A DNA stretch of 64,000 nt from Zoogloea dura (GCF_012927165.1 NZ_JABBGA010000001.1:434001-498000); one strand, 5' to 3'; counted from the stretch's first letter, positions 34,613 to 45,009 are shown. Notes: generated by a model not told the origin, from the sequence alone. Numbers and translations are program-made.

Positions 34613-36544
34613 ATGCCCTGCATCACCCTGCCCGATGGCAGCCAGCGCCATTACCCCCAAGCCGTCAGCGCCCTGCGCGTCGCCGAAGACATCAGCCCCA
34701 GCCTTGCCGGCAACAGCGTCGCCGCCCGTGTGGCGGGCCGCATCGTGGATGTCGGCGCGTTGATTGAAGAAGATGCAGCCCTGCAGCTCATCACCTCCGG
34801 GGATCCCGAAGGGCTGGCGATCCTGCGGCATTCCTGCGCGCATCTGCTGGCCATGGCGGTCAAGACACTCCACCCCGATGCGCAGGTCACCATCGGGCCG
34901 ATCATCGAGGATGGCTTCTTCTACGACTTTGCCTGCGAGCACTCCTTCACGCCCGACGATCTGGAGCGGATCGAAGCCCTCATGCGCGAGCTGGCCACTG
35001 CCGACCTGCCGGTGACCCGCCGGGTTGTCCCGGGAGACGAGGCCATCGCCCTCTTCGAACGCCAGGGAGAGCACTACAAGGCAGAACTCGTGCGTGCCAT
35101 TCCCGAAGGAGAAGCCGTTTCCCTCTATCGCCATGGGAGTTTTGAAGACCTCTGCCGCGGCCCCCACGTGCCGCGCACCGGGCTTCTGCGTGCCTTCAAG
35201 CTCACCAAGGTGGCGGGGGCCTACTGGCGAGGCGATGCGCGCAATCCGATGCTGCAGCGCATCTACGGCACCTGCTGGGCCGACGCGGAGGCCCTCGACG
35301 CCTACCTCGTCCGCCAGGAAGAGGCTGCCCGGCGGGATCACCGCAAGCTCGCTGCCGACCTCGATCTCTTCCATTTCGAGGACAGCGCGCCGGGCTCGGT
35401 GTTCTGGCACCCCAAGGGCTGGACGCTCTTCCAGCAACTGATCGCCTACATGCGTGCCCGGCACGACGCCGCGGGCTACGTTGAAGTCAACACCCCCGAC
35501 GTGATGGACCGGGCCCTGTGGGAAACGTCCGGGCATTGGCTCAACTACCGGGACCACATGTTCACCACCGTCACCGAGGACGAGCGGGTGCTCGCCCTCA
35601 AGCCGATGAACTGCCCCGGTGCCGTCTCCCTGTTCGCCCATGGCCTGAAGAGCTACCGGGACCTGCCCCTGCGCATGGCCGAGTTCGGCAAGGTGCATCG
35701 CTACGAACCTTCCGGCGCCCTGCATGGCCTGTTGCGCGTCCGCCACTTCACCCAGGACGACGCGCACATCTTCTGCACGCCCGCGCAGATGCCCGGCGAA
35801 TGTGCCCGGACCATCGCCCTGATCTTCGACATCTACAAGGATTTCGGCTTCACCGACATCACGGTCAAGTTGAGTACCCGCCCTGCCAACCGCATCGGCA
35901 GCGATGCCCTGTGGGACACGCTGGAAGCCGCCCTCGCCGGTGCGCTCTCGCAGATGGACATCCCCCACCGCCTCAATCCCGGTGAAGGGGCCTTCTACGG
36001 CCCCAAGCTGGAGTTCGTACTGCGTGACGCCATCGGCCGCGACTGGCAATGCGGCACCCTGCAGGTGGATCTGAACCTCCCCGAGCGCTTCGACATCGCC
36101 TACATCGACGCCGACGGCAATCGGGCCCGGCCGGTCATGCTGCATCGTGCCCTGTTCGGCTCCCTCGAGCGCTTCACCGGCATCCTGATCGAACATTTCG
36201 GCGGCCAGCTGCCTGCCTGGCTGTCCCCCGTACAGGCCATGGTCCTGACCATCAGCGAGGGCCAGGACGACTATGCCCGGCACGTACAGCGTGCCCTGAG
36301 ACAGGCTGGCCTGCGTACCGGCATCGACCTGCGCAACGAGAAGATCAGCTACAAGATCCGCGAACACAGCCTGCAGAAGCTCCCCTTCCTGCTGGTCGTC
36401 GGTGATCGGGAAAAGGCGGAAGGGCGGGTCAGTCTGCGCCTCCGCGGCAACACCACGGCAAGCAGCCTCGAGCTCCCTGCCCTGGTCGCCCACCTGTGCC
36501 GCGAGGCCCGCCAGCCCGGCCTGGACATCGCCCCCCTCAACTGA
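34613..36544 (+). CDS. thrS: Threonyl-tRNA synthetase paralogue (ThrS2)
   Basis: A complete 643-residue class II synthetase with TGS (1-60), editing domain (HSCAH, H73/H77, and C181 in DLCRGPH), catalytic core and anticodon domain. The active-site zinc ligands are intact: C334 (KPMNCPG), H385 (QDDAHIF) and H511 (PVMLHRA). Class II motif 2 departs from the usual wording (VHRYEPSG and RVRHFTQDD instead of HRNEPSG and RVRGFTQDD). Zur-linked thrS copies are known in several proteobacteria. Since the zinc site remains, this copy may bind zinc more tightly or be served by the COG0523 proteins. Confidence 0.93.
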   Translation: MPCITLPDGSQRHYPQAVSALRVAEDISPSLAGNSVAARVAGRIVDVGALIEEDAALQLITSGDPEGLAILRHSCAHLLAMAVKTLHPDAQVTIGPIIEDGFFYDFACEHSFTPDDLERIEALMRELATADLPVTRRVVPGDEAIALFERQGEHYKAELVRAIPEGEAVSLYRHGSFEDLCRGPHVPRTGLLRAFKLTKVAGAYWRGDARNPMLQRIYGTCWADAEALDAYLVRQEEAARRDHRKLAADLDLFHFEDSAPGSVFWHPKGWTLFQQLIAYMRARHDAAGYVEVNTPDVMDRALWETSGHWLNYRDHMFTTVTEDERVLALKPMNCPGAVSLFAHGLKSYRDLPLRMAEFGKVHRYEPSGALHGLLRVRHFTQDDAHIFCTPAQMPGECARTIALIFDIYKDFGFTDITVKLSTRPANRIGSDALWDTLEAALAGALSQMDIPHRLNPGEGAFYGPKLEFVLRDAIGRDWQCGTLQVDLNLPERFDIAYIDADGNRARPVMLHRALFGSLERFTGILIEHFGGQLPAWLSPVQAMVLTISEGQDDYARHVQRALRQAGLRTGIDLRNEKISYKIREHSLQKLPFLLVVGDREKAEGRVSLRLRGNTTASSLELPALVAHLCREARQPGLDIAPLN

Positions 36545-36686
36545 GCACCGCCGCCACGATGATGCGCAAGAACCCCATCGAAGCGCCCTGCTGCGCCGCC
36601 ACCACTACCGGGTCATCAAAGGACCTGGCACGCACCACCCCTTCGCGGGTGCAGGGCTGCAGGGCGCCGCGGAACGGGGCCTGAGC

Positions 36687-38018
36687 ATGCAAGCACGACT
36701 CCTGATCCGCAACGCGCGCCTGGTCAACGAAGGCCGCATCACGACCGGCGACCTGCTGGTTGCCGACGGGCGCATCGACCGCATCGCCCCTGCCATCGAC
36801 ACCTGTGCCGACACCGAGATCGACGCGGCAGGCGCATGGCTGTTGCCGGGCATGATCGACGACCAGGTGCACTTCCGCGAACCCGGCCTCACCCACAAGG
36901 GCTGCATCGCCAGCGAATCCGCTGCCGCAGTGGCCGGGGGCATCACCAGCTTCATGGACATGCCCAACACCCGGCCCCCCACCCTCGACATGGCCGCCGT
37001 GGCTGCCAAGCGTCATCTCGCGGCGGCCTCCAGCCACGCCAACTTTGCCTTCCACCTTGGTGTCAGCACCGACAACCTGGATGCGGTGGCACGTGCCGAC
37101 CCGCGCCTCATTGCCGGCGTCAAAGTCTTCATGGGTGCCTCCACGGGCAACATGCTGGTGGACGACCCCATGGTGCTGGAACGCCTGTTCGCCAGCGTAC
37201 CGACCCTCCTGCTGGCCCACTGCGAGCACAGCCAGACCATCACCGCCAATGAGGCGGAGTGGCGGCGCCAGCATGGCGATGCCATCCCCTTCGCGGCCCA
37301 CCCCCTGATCCGCAGCGCCGAAGCCTGCCTGCGCAGCACGACCCTCGCGGTGGATCTGGCTCGTCGCCATGGCACCCGGCTCCATGTGCTGCACCTGTCC
37401 ACTGCCCGGGAGCTGGCCCTCTTCGAGCCAGGGCCGGTCACCGGCAAGCAGATCACGGCGGAGGCCTGTGTCCACCATCTGTACTTTGACGATGAGGATT
37501 ACGAAGCGCTGGGCAGCCATCTCAAGTGCAATCCGGCGGTGAAGTCACGTGACGACCGCGTTGCCCTGCGGCACGCAGTGGCGACAGGCCGGATAGACGT
37601 GATCGGCACCGACCATGCGCCCCATACCCTTGCCGAGAAGGCCGCCCCCTACAGCCTCGCGCCGGCCGGCCTGCCCCTCGCCCAGCATGCACTTCCCGCC
37701 TTGCTGGAGCTGGTACATGACGGTCTCCTTGATCTGCCCACCCTGGTGGCCCGCTGCAGCCACGGGGTGGCCGAGCTGTTCCGGATCCGCGAGAGGGGTT
37801 ACCTCCGGGAAGGCTACTGGGCCGACCTGGCATTGGTGGACGATGGGCATTTCGCGGTGGAGGCAGCCCCCATCCTCAGCCGCTGCGGCTGGACACCCTT
37901 CGCGGGCAGGCACTTTCGCTCCCGGGTACGCAGCACCGTGGTATCGGGGCGGCTGGCCTGGCACCGGGGATGCCTGATGCAGGGTTGCCGCGGCCTCCCT
38001 CTCGAGTTCACGCGCTGA
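36687..38018 (+). CDS. pyrC: Dihydroorotase paralogue (PyrC2)
   Basis: A 443-residue amidohydrolase-superfamily protein, class I dihydroorotase type (carbamoyl-aspartate to dihydroorotate). Metal motifs: the usual H-x-H is Q60-V-H62 in DDQVHFREPG, then LLAHCEH, LHVLHLSTARE and GTDHAPH. Loss of the first His would weaken or remove one metal of the binuclear site. The IDDQVHFREPG form occurs in a known dihydroorotase subgroup, so this is probably still an enzyme. Zur-controlled PyrC2 is a recurring zinc-starvation gene. 142 bases separate it from thrS. Confidence 0.87.
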   Translation: MQARLLIRNARLVNEGRITTGDLLVADGRIDRIAPAIDTCADTEIDAAGAWLLPGMIDDQVHFREPGLTHKGCIASESAAAVAGGITSFMDMPNTRPPTLDMAAVAAKRHLAAASSHANFAFHLGVSTDNLDAVARADPRLIAGVKVFMGASTGNMLVDDPMVLERLFASVPTLLLAHCEHSQTITANEAEWRRQHGDAIPFAAHPLIRSAEACLRSTTLAVDLARRHGTRLHVLHLSTARELALFEPGPVTGKQITAEACVHHLYFDDEDYEALGSHLKCNPAVKSRDDRVALRHAVATGRIDVIGTDHAPHTLAEKAAPYSLAPAGLPLAQHALPALLELVHDGLLDLPTLVARCSHGVAELFRIRERGYLREGYWADLALVDDGHFAVEAAPILSRCGWTPFAGRHFRSRVRSTVVSGRLAWHRGCLMQGCRGLPLEFTR

Positions 38019-38023
38019 GCGCC

Positions 38024-38758
38024 ATGGCCATATCTCCCGCGCCCTTGCCAGCCGATCGCTCATCGGTGGCCCCCTACCATCCAGCCACCGAGACGGCGGT
38101 TCTCATCCGCAACCTGCGCTTCTGCTGGCCAGGCTGCCTCGTTCCCGCCGTGAATCTGCGTTCACTCGAACTGGCCGCCGGTGAGCATCTCTTCCTCCAT
38201 GGAGAGAGCGGCGCAGGCAAGACCACCCTGCTCAACCTGATCGGCGGCCTGTTGCTGGCCCAGGCTGGCGAACTGCAACTGTTCGGTCAATCACTTACCC
38301 ACCTCCCGACCAGCACCCGCGACGCGCTGAGGGCAGACCGCCTGGGATTCGTATTCCAGCAGTTCAACCTGCTTCCCTACCTCTCCGTACTCGACAACGT
38401 CCTGCTAGCCAGCCGCTTCTCGGCGTCACGCCACGCTCGCTGCATCCCAACCCCCCGTTCGGAAGCCCAGCGTCTCCTGGACACGCTCGAGCTGCCGCCC
38501 TCCCTCGCCGCCCGGCGCGCCTGCGAGCTGTCGGTGGGCCAGCAGCAGCGCGTGGCGGCGGCACGGGCATTGTTGGGCCGGCCGTCCCTGATCCTCGCCG
38601 ATGAGCCCACCTCGTCCCTCGACGCACGCAATGCCGCCCAACTGTTTCGCCTGCTCCTTGATGAAGCCGGACGCTGTGGCGCTGCCGTCATCCTGGTCAG
38701 CCACGACCCAGGTCTTGCCGCCGGGTTCACCCATCACCTGAAGCTGCCATCCGCATGA
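38024..38758 (+). CDS. ABC ATPase, LolD/MacB type, of Zur-linked module
   Basis: A 244-residue ATPase: Walker A GESGAGKTT, Q-loop FVFQQFNLLPYLSVLDNV, signature LSVGQQQR and Walker B LILADEPTSSLD, all typical of the MacB/LolD group. It starts 5 bases after pyrC and its stop overlaps the permease start by ATGA. With the permease and DUF3299 protein it matches the Zur-regulated PA4064-PA4066 set of Pseudomonas aeruginosa. It powers conformational work across the envelope rather than classical import. Confidence 0.88.
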   Translation: MAISPAPLPADRSSVAPYHPATETAVLIRNLRFCWPGCLVPAVNLRSLELAAGEHLFLHGESGAGKTTLLNLIGGLLLAQAGELQLFGQSLTHLPTSTRDALRADRLGFVFQQFNLLPYLSVLDNVLLASRFSASRHARCIPTPRSEAQRLLDTLELPPSLAARRACELSVGQQQRVAAARALLGRPSLILADEPTSSLDARNAAQLFRLLLDEAGRCGAAVILVSHDPGLAAGFTHHLKLPSA

Positions 38759-40041
38759 GGGCCATTCTCGACCTCGCCCTGGCCAGCGCCTGGAACCGGC
38801 GCACGAGCCTGGCCCTGGCCTGCCTGTCAATCACCCTGGCCACCGCCCTGGTGCTGGCCGTGGGGCGGATGGGCGAAAGCGCCCGCCGGGATCTTTCACG
38901 AACGAGCGCCGGGGTGGATCTGGTGGTGGGCCCAAGAGGCGGCACCCTCCCGTTGCTGCTGCGGGCCTTGTTCCACATGGGTGAAGCCACCGCCACCATG
39001 CAGTGGGAGAGCCACGTGAAGCTGGCCCGCGATCCGCGTGTGGCCTGGAGCGTACCCCTGGCCCTGGGCGACACCCACGGGGGCTACCCGGTGATCGGTA
39101 CGACCGCGGCGTATTTCCAGCACATGCGGAACGCGGATGGTGCCCCGCTCGCACTGAGTGCTGGCCGCCCCTTTGCCGGGCTGTTCGAGGCCGTCATCGG
39201 GGCCGAGGTAGCCCGTCGCCTCGGCTACCAGACGGGCACATCCCTCATCCTGAGTCATGGCAGCAGCCTGCCCGACACACATGACGGGCATGACGATCAA
39301 CGGACCAGCACGCATCAGGACAAGCCCTTCCGCGTCGTCGGAGTGCTCGCCCCTGCGGCAAGCCCTGTTGACCGGAGCGTACTGATCGGCCTGGACTCCC
39401 TGACTGCGCTCCACCTGGACTGGCAAGGGGGCGTGCCGATTCCCGGATTGCACATTCCCGCCGAACAGGTCGGCAAATTCGACCTCAGACCCCGCAGCCT
39501 GGATGCGGTTCTGATCGGTCTGCACCAGCGGACCGACGCACTGCGTCTGCAACGGCAGATCGCCGAGGCCCCGGGGGAGGCTCTGATGGCCATCCTGCCG
39601 GGCCCCGGCCTGGATTCCCTGTGGCAACTGCTAGGACAGATCGAACGCACCCTGAAAGCCTTGGGCGGCCTTGTCACGCTGGTCAGCCTGACAGGGCTGG
39701 TCGCGGTGATCCTTGCAGGTCTCGGCGAACGTCGAAGGGAACTTGCCATCCTGCGGGCGGTGGGAGCCGGCGTCCGCCACGTGGTCGCCCTGCTGATGGT
39801 GGAGGCGTTTGCCCTCACCATCACAGGACTGCTGGCCGGGCTGGCACTTGTCGAAGCCGGCGGGCTCCTCCTCACCCCCTGGCTACGGTTGCACTACGGT
39901 CTGGGCTGGCACGTCGGCCCGCGCGGGCACGAAATCGCGCTGCTTGCCTTACTGCTGGCTGCCGGGAGTCTGGCCGGCCTGATACCGGCGTGGCGTGCTG
40001 CCCGCCTGTCCATCGCTGACGGCCTGACACCCCGTCTCTGA
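38755..40041 (+). CDS. FtsX/MacB-type ABC permease with His-rich loop
   Basis: A 428-residue permease: one N-terminal helix (about 15-36), a large periplasmic domain (about 40-285), then three C-terminal helices in the FtsX-like domain (about 300-425, with LGERRRELAILRAVGAG split as LGERRRE and LAILRAVGA). The periplasmic domain holds a polar loop with four His and several Asp (H168, H176, H179, H187), a likely metal-binding site. In the zinc island this supports a mechanotransmission system that handles zinc or a zinc-binding protein. It overlaps the ATPase gene by 4 bases. Confidence 0.88.
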   Translation: MRAILDLALASAWNRRTSLALACLSITLATALVLAVGRMGESARRDLSRTSAGVDLVVGPRGGTLPLLLRALFHMGEATATMQWESHVKLARDPRVAWSVPLALGDTHGGYPVIGTTAAYFQHMRNADGAPLALSAGRPFAGLFEAVIGAEVARRLGYQTGTSLILSHGSSLPDTHDGHDDQRTSTHQDKPFRVVGVLAPAASPVDRSVLIGLDSLTALHLDWQGGVPIPGLHIPAEQVGKFDLRPRSLDAVLIGLHQRTDALRLQRQIAEAPGEALMAILPGPGLDSLWQLLGQIERTLKALGGLVTLVSLTGLVAVILAGLGERRRELAILRAVGAGVRHVVALLMVEAFALTITGLLAGLALVEAGGLLLTPWLRLHYGLGWHVGPRGHEIALLALLLAAGSLAGLIPAWRAARLSIADGLTPRL

Positions 40042-40043
40042 GC

Positions 40044-40613
40044 ATGCGTCGTAACCTGCTGGCCCTGCTGCTGCTCGCCCCGCTGCTCATCACGTCCCGG
40101 GACACACCAGGCCCCCCGACAGACGGGTGGCTTCCGCTCACCCTCTCTGCGGGGCAAGGCGGCTACGCCCCCCTCGCCTGGACGGATCTGATCCCCCCGG
40201 GCTGGGACCCGATGGGCCCCCTCCGGGAACTTGATGTCTCCCACCTGAGCGACAACGACCCTCGCGCCATCGCAGCGCTGGAGCAGATCCGCCAGGCCTG
40301 GGACGAAGCCCCCGTGGAGCCGTCTCTGGACGGGCGCCGGGTGCGCCTGCCCGGCTTCGCCATCCCCCTCGACCACCAGGGAGAGCAGGCCCGCGAGTAC
40401 TTGCTCGTACCCTACTTTGGCGCCTGCATCCACGCGCCTCCTCCCCCCGCCAATCAGATGATTCACGTGATCACCCGAGAGGCGCCAGACCGTCTGCAGA
40501 CCTTCGACCCGGTCTGGGTGAGCGGTACGCTCCGGGTCGGGAAAACGGAAACGGGGATGGGCAAGGCCGGCTACCGCCTGATCGCCGACACGACCCGACC
40601 CTATGTACAGTGA
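40044..40613 (+). CDS. DUF3299 periplasmic protein
   Basis: A 189-residue exported protein (signal peptide through LLLLAPLLITS). It carries the DUF3299 core: RVRLPGFAIPLD and the strongly conserved PYFGACIHAPPPPANQ with a Cys-x-His pair that could bind metal. It begins 2 bases after the permease stop. It is always found with this ABC type, and in Pseudomonas it is Zur-regulated, so it is probably the periplasmic partner of the transporter. The biochemical role is unknown. Confidence 0.85.
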   Translation: MRRNLLALLLLAPLLITSRDTPGPPTDGWLPLTLSAGQGGYAPLAWTDLIPPGWDPMGPLRELDVSHLSDNDPRAIAALEQIRQAWDEAPVEPSLDGRRVRLPGFAIPLDHQGEQAREYLLVPYFGACIHAPPPPANQMIHVITREAPDRLQTFDPVWVSGTLRVGKTETGMGKAGYRLIADTTRPYVQ

Positions 40614-40644
40614 CGTCATCCCAGTTCCGGGCCCCCGGGCAAGA

Positions 40645-43266
40645 TCAGGCCCTGCGACGTTGGCTCTTGCGTTCGTACATGCGTGAATCCGACAACGAGA
40701 GCAGTGCATCCAGAGAGCTTGCGTCTGAGGGATAGGTTGCCATACCTACGCTGCATCCCACCACGACACGGTGCGAGAAGATCTCGAACGGCTCTTCAAG
40801 CAGCCTGTTGATCTTGCCCTCGAGGGCAGCAAAGGCAGAATCCGAGATTGCTTCGTTCACTACAACGGCAAACTCGTCACCGCCTATCCGGGCCAATGTG
40901 TCGTCTTCCCGGAAGGCCTTCGCCAGCCGCCCTCCCACCTGTTTCAACAACTCATCCCCTGCGGCATGTCCATATCGGTCATTGACCGGCTTGAATCTAT
41001 CCAGGTCGATGAACAGCAAGCTCACCCCCCCTTTGTGCCTGTGGGCGTGTGCGATCGATCGTGCCAACCTGTCCTCGAAAAGCTGACGATTTGGCAGCCC
41101 CGTCAGCACATCATAATTGGCTTGCCTCCACACCAGGCCATCCATCCGCCGTTTCTCGGTAACGTCACTGAACAAGGCGACGTACCGCCGCTCATGCCCG
41201 GGTCGTTCCGGTATGACTGAAATCCGGATGGACTCCACATAGTCCGTTCCGTCCTTCCGGCGGTTGTGCAGATCCCCTTCCCAGTGGCCGACGATATTCA
41301 GGCCTGCCCACATCTGCTCATAGAACGACCTGGAATGCTCGCCACTGGCAAGCAAGGACGGGTCGCGTCCAATGACCTCGTGCGGCTCGTAGCCGGTGAG
41401 CCTGGTGAACGCCGGATTGACGGCAATGATCCTGTTTGCAGAGTCCGTCACGATGATCGCCTCCAGGGCAGCCTCGAACACCGACTGGGACAGGCGCAAG
41501 GACTCCTCGGCCTGAACGAGATCCGTGATGTCACTGAAGGAGACCACAGCCGAACACTTCATCTCCAAGTCGCCCTCGAGCGGCCTGCTATTCACGATCA
41601 CCCAGCGGTCAGCGCCATCCGGGCAACGAACGCTGAACATTGCCTGCCGGATGTACTCTCCGCGCAGGGTTCGGGCTGATGGAAAGTCATCCATGTCGAG
41701 CCGCGCACCATTGGGTCCTCGCAGCGCGTATTCCCGCGCCACCAATTGTTCCGGCGTGATACACAGGATTCCGAGTGCCGCTTCATTCCACGCGGTGATA
41801 TCCCCTTCAGGGCCGACAACGATAATGCCCTCTGCGATGGTCTTGAACAGACTGCGGTGAAGGGATTCGCTCTGCAACAGCTTGCGCTGAAGAATGGCCC
41901 TCTCGGTAACATCGTGGATTATGGAATAAAGAACGACCTTCCCGTTCAGGCCCACCGGCCCTGTATACACTTCCACATCCCGAATTTCCCCGCTGGCGAG
42001 CCGGTGCCGGAAATTCCTGCAGACGACGTTTGCCGATGACGCATGCCGTAACTGCTCCCTCACCAGATCGGAGGCCTGCATGTTGATCTCAAAGATATGC
42101 ATCGATCGAAGCGTGTCCAGATCGTATCCGTAATAGTGGGCTGCTGCCTTGTTCGCATCCAGGATCTGCCCTGACTCCGGGTCTACAACCAGTTTTATCG
42201 AAGTATTTCCATCGAAGAAGGCGCGGTACCTGCGCTCGCTCTCCTCAACGCGTGCCCGGCTCCTGGCGAGCCGATAGATGAAGGATGAAAGCAGGAACGA
42301 AACGAGTATGACGACCGTGGTCCAGACTTGCGCTCGCACCCGGGACCTTTCCAATTCATCCTCAACAGCGCGAAGTGCATTGACCTCATTGATTCCAACT
42401 ACCGTAACGACTGGGTATGCGTGGCCTCTGCTCCAGGCATAGCTCCTCTGAATACCGTCTATTGGGGAACGAGCCCGGTAGAGCCCGGACCCCGCAGCCA
42501 TTTCATCGAGAAAGGGGAGGTCTTGAGGAGCTCGACGCCCCAACACTGTTTCAAGGTGAATCGAGCGCACCAGGTATGCGCCGTCGGACAGAAAGAGGGC
42601 GACGACGTTCCCACTCTGCTTTGCAGCCTCCACGCCGATGCTCGAGAAGTAGGCGGGAGAAATTGAGGCTACGATTACTCCTCCCCGATACGGCCCAGCA
42701 TGAATCCGTCGGCTGAACTGGATCGACCATTGATTGCTGGCCCGTCCCAATACGGGCTCGCTGATATACAGATCGTCGATCTTCCTGGTCTTATGGATGC
42801 TGAAGTGCCTCCGGTCCCCCAGATAGATCCTTGAGGCCACCCCAGAAGAATGGCCTGAAACCAAGGACGACCAGGCAAGATAGCCGTCACAATCGATCAC
42901 GGCGATCTGGACAAGGCTTCCATTGGGAAATCGGCTTATGAGAGATTCCGCTGCCTGATTGCTATCCCGACCGGGTACGAACTGCTCCCTGAGTTGCATG
43001 AGAGCCAGATCGACGGACAGGATCATCGCCTCAGCCTTGGCTGCCTCAGCCAAAGCCAGCTCCTCCGCTCGCGAGGCAATCTGCCTGACTGACGCCGATC
43101 TCGTATGCTCGGCGGATTGCCAGAGGTGTGCCCAGAATACGAGACAGACTACGACGGACAGGAAGACCGGCATGATCGACGCTGCCAGCATTCCAATCCC
43201 CAAGCCGGAACTCACCAGTGCAGGGCTGCCCGCTTGGGACTCATGACTCATCTGGAACAAGACCAT
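40645..43266 (-). CDS. Membrane sensor diguanylate cyclase (Cache-PAS-PAS-PAS-GGDEF)
   Basis: An 873-residue inner-membrane protein: TM1 (about 25-50), a periplasmic dCache-like sensor domain to about 310, TM2 (about 312-332), three PAS domains (about 340-700, the last with NPAFTRLTGYEPHEVIGRDP), and GGDEF with the active GGDEF motif (795-799) and the REDD I-site (786-789). No EAL domain follows, so it should make c-di-GMP in response to an external ligand. ATG at residue 6 (43251) is also possible. It converges with the zinc-island end and follows the chemoreceptor on the same strand. Confidence 0.9.
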   Translation of the reverse strand: MVLFQMSHESQAGSPALVSSGLGIGMLAASIMPVFLSVVVCLVFWAHLWQSAEHTRSASVRQIASRAEELALAEAAKAEAMILSVDLALMQLREQFVPGRDSNQAAESLISRFPNGSLVQIAVIDCDGYLAWSSLVSGHSSGVASRIYLGDRRHFSIHKTRKIDDLYISEPVLGRASNQWSIQFSRRIHAGPYRGGVIVASISPAYFSSIGVEAAKQSGNVVALFLSDGAYLVRSIHLETVLGRRAPQDLPFLDEMAAGSGLYRARSPIDGIQRSYAWSRGHAYPVVTVVGINEVNALRAVEDELERSRVRAQVWTTVVILVSFLLSSFIYRLARSRARVEESERRYRAFFDGNTSIKLVVDPESGQILDANKAAAHYYGYDLDTLRSMHIFEINMQASDLVREQLRHASSANVVCRNFRHRLASGEIRDVEVYTGPVGLNGKVVLYSIIHDVTERAILQRKLLQSESLHRSLFKTIAEGIIVVGPEGDITAWNEAALGILCITPEQLVAREYALRGPNGARLDMDDFPSARTLRGEYIRQAMFSVRCPDGADRWVIVNSRPLEGDLEMKCSAVVSFSDITDLVQAEESLRLSQSVFEAALEAIIVTDSANRIIAVNPAFTRLTGYEPHEVIGRDPSLLASGEHSRSFYEQMWAGLNIVGHWEGDLHNRRKDGTDYVESIRISVIPERPGHERRYVALFSDVTEKRRMDGLVWRQANYDVLTGLPNRQLFEDRLARSIAHAHRHKGGVSLLFIDLDRFKPVNDRYGHAAGDELLKQVGGRLAKAFREDDTLARIGGDEFAVVVNEAISDSAFAALEGKINRLLEEPFEIFSHRVVVGCSVGMATYPSDASSLDALLSLSDSRMYERKSQRRRA

Positions 43267-43346
43267 ACGGTACTTCAGGACAACAGCAGGAGAGGGTACC
43301 GGGCCCCTCGATCATCTTACGCGCTCAACGTCGTGCTCTTCCGACT

Positions 43347-43381
43347 GCCGGGATACGCTGCCTGGAGCGGCGTATCCCGGC
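43347..43381 (-). terminator. Strong hairpin after the chemoreceptor gene
   Basis: Perfect 12-base arms GCCGGGATACGC (43347-43358) and GCGTATCCCGGC (43370-43381) with an 11-base loop, starting 15 bases past the chemoreceptor stop. There is no T-run on the minus strand, so it may act as a 3' end stabiliser or a factor-dependent terminator. Confidence 0.55.
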
Positions 43382-43395
43382 GCCTCCCGACCGGC

Positions 43396-45009
43396 CTAGA
43401 GCTTGAAACGCGAGACGCTGCTCTTCAGGCTGCTGGACACTGACTGCAGGGTATTGGCGGTGCGGGCCACCTCGCCGACCGCCGCCGAGTTTTCTTCCGA
43501 CATCTGGGCGATGGACTCGACATTGCGCGCGAGGTCCGTGGACGCCCCGCGCTGCTCCCTGAGTGCATCGCTGATACCACCGATGGCGAGCTGCATCGTG
43601 CTCGCCGATTCGCGGATCTCGCCCATCGACTCGCTGGCCCTGGCCGCATCCACCACGACCGCACTGACCAGGCTGCGGCTCGATTGCATGCTGGCCACGG
43701 CTTCCGACGCCCCGTGCTGGATGGCGCCGATGACAGAACTGATCTCCTGGACCGAGCTGGTGGTGCGCTCGGCCAGCTTGCGCACCTCATCCGCCACCAC
43801 CGCAAAGCCGCGCCCCTGCTCTCCGGCCCGGGCAGCTTCGATGGCCGCGTTGAGGGCCAGCAGATTGGTCTGATCGGCCACCTCGCGGATCACCACCGTG
43901 ATCCTGTCGATCTGCTGGACCTGCTGGGACAGGGTCTGAATCTGTTGTGCCGTGTTCTCGACCTGGCTGGCCACCTGCCCGATCTGCTGGGCGGCGTCAT
44001 CCACGCCCCGCCCGCTGCGGACAGCCAAACCCTCGGACTCCCTGGCGCGCCGGTTGGCATCATCGGCGCTGGTCCCCACGTGGTCGATGCTCACGGTGAG
44101 TTGCTCGACGGCCGCGGCGGCCGACGAAGTGGCACTCGACTGCTGCTCGCTGCTGATGGAGACCTGCTGGGCCGCACTGGAGAGCTGGCTGGCGGACTGT
44201 GCGACCTGCTCGGACTCCGAGGTGATCTCACCGATGGTTCTGGCCAGATCGGCACGCATCGACTCGAGTGACGAAAGAAGCTTGCCGATCTCGTCCTGGT
44301 TGCCCAGGGACAGGGTGCCGTCGCGGCCAAGATCTCCGGCGGCAATGCGTGCAGCCGACTGGTTGGCCCGTTCGATCCGCGAGGTGATGCTGCGAATGGT
44401 TGTCAGGCTGAGCAGGACCAGGCCGACGCTGGCAGCAAGCGACACCGCGAGACTGATCCAGGTTGCGCTGTCCCGCGTGGCGAGCGCCTGCTTCGCGCTG
44501 AGCCTGGCCAGGGATTCGTTGTACTTCATGTGGGCATTGAGCTGGTCCCCGAAATGTGCGGCATCCGGCGCGATGACAGCGAGTCTGGCGCGGGCCTCTT
44601 CCGTCTGGCCCTGTCGCGACAGGGCCAGGGCCTCATCGACACGCTTGTTGTAGGCGGCCAGCGCCTCACGTTCCGCCCGCAACAGCTGCTTGTCCTGATC
44701 ATCGGAGAGGAGCGGCTCATACGCCTTGAACTGTTGCTCGATGGACTCGCGGGCACTGACGATTCCCTTGTCGATCTCGACCTTTTCCTTGGGATCCGTG
44801 CTCAGCACATGCCGATAAGTCTGCACGCGCAGCTTGCCTGTTTCCGCGATCGCGGCCGACAGGACCTCCATGCTGGGGATCACGTTTATGTTGCTGTAAT
44901 TGGCATCATCGAAAACCCGCCCCATCTGGTAGTAAGAACTGCCGGTGATGACGGCGAGGGCAAGAATGGCGGCACCGACGATTGCGATAAGTCGTTGGGA
45001 AATGGTCAT
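43396..45009 (-). CDS. Methyl-accepting chemotaxis protein (4HB-type sensor)
   Basis: A 537-residue receptor: TM1 (about 8-28), periplasmic four-helix bundle (30-180), TM2 (184-205), HAMP, and the cytoplasmic signalling hairpin with tip [22 protein letters not shown] (split here as [12 protein letters not shown] and [14 protein letters not shown]). It ends in SRFKL without a docking tail. It lies outside the che operon but shares its upstream Crp/Fnr-type core site (45104-45119), so it is probably co-expressed with it. The ligand is unknown. Confidence 0.92.
   Translation of the reverse strand: MTISQRLIAIVGAAILALAVITGSSYYQMGRVFDDANYSNINVIPSMEVLSAAIAETGKLRVQTYRHVLSTDPKEKVEIDKGIVSARESIEQQFKAYEPLLSDDQDKQLLRAEREALAAYNKRVDEALALSRQGQTEEARARLAVIAPDAAHFGDQLNAHMKYNESLARLSAKQALATRDSATWISLAVSLAASVGLVLLSLTTIRSITSRIERANQSAARIAAGDLGRDGTLSLGNQDEIGKLLSSLESMRADLARTIGEITSESEQVAQSASQLSSAAQQVSISSEQQSSATSSAAAAVEQLTVSIDHVGTSADDANRRARESEGLAVRSGRGVDDAAQQIGQVASQVENTAQQIQTLSQQVQQIDRITVVIREVADQTNLLALNAAIEAARAGEQGRGFAVVADEVRKLAERTTSSVQEISSVIGAIQHGASEAVASMQSSRSLVSAVVVDAARASESMGEIRESASTMQLAIGGISDALREQRGASTDLARNVESIAQMSEENSAAVGEVARTANTLQSVSSSLKSSVSRFKL

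Noticed and set aside
36545-36686. Small zinc-island ribosomal-protein paralogue between thrS and pyrC
   Set aside because: Short frames with paired cysteines exist, but none resembles L31, L33, L36, S14 or S18 paralogues and none has a good ribosome site.
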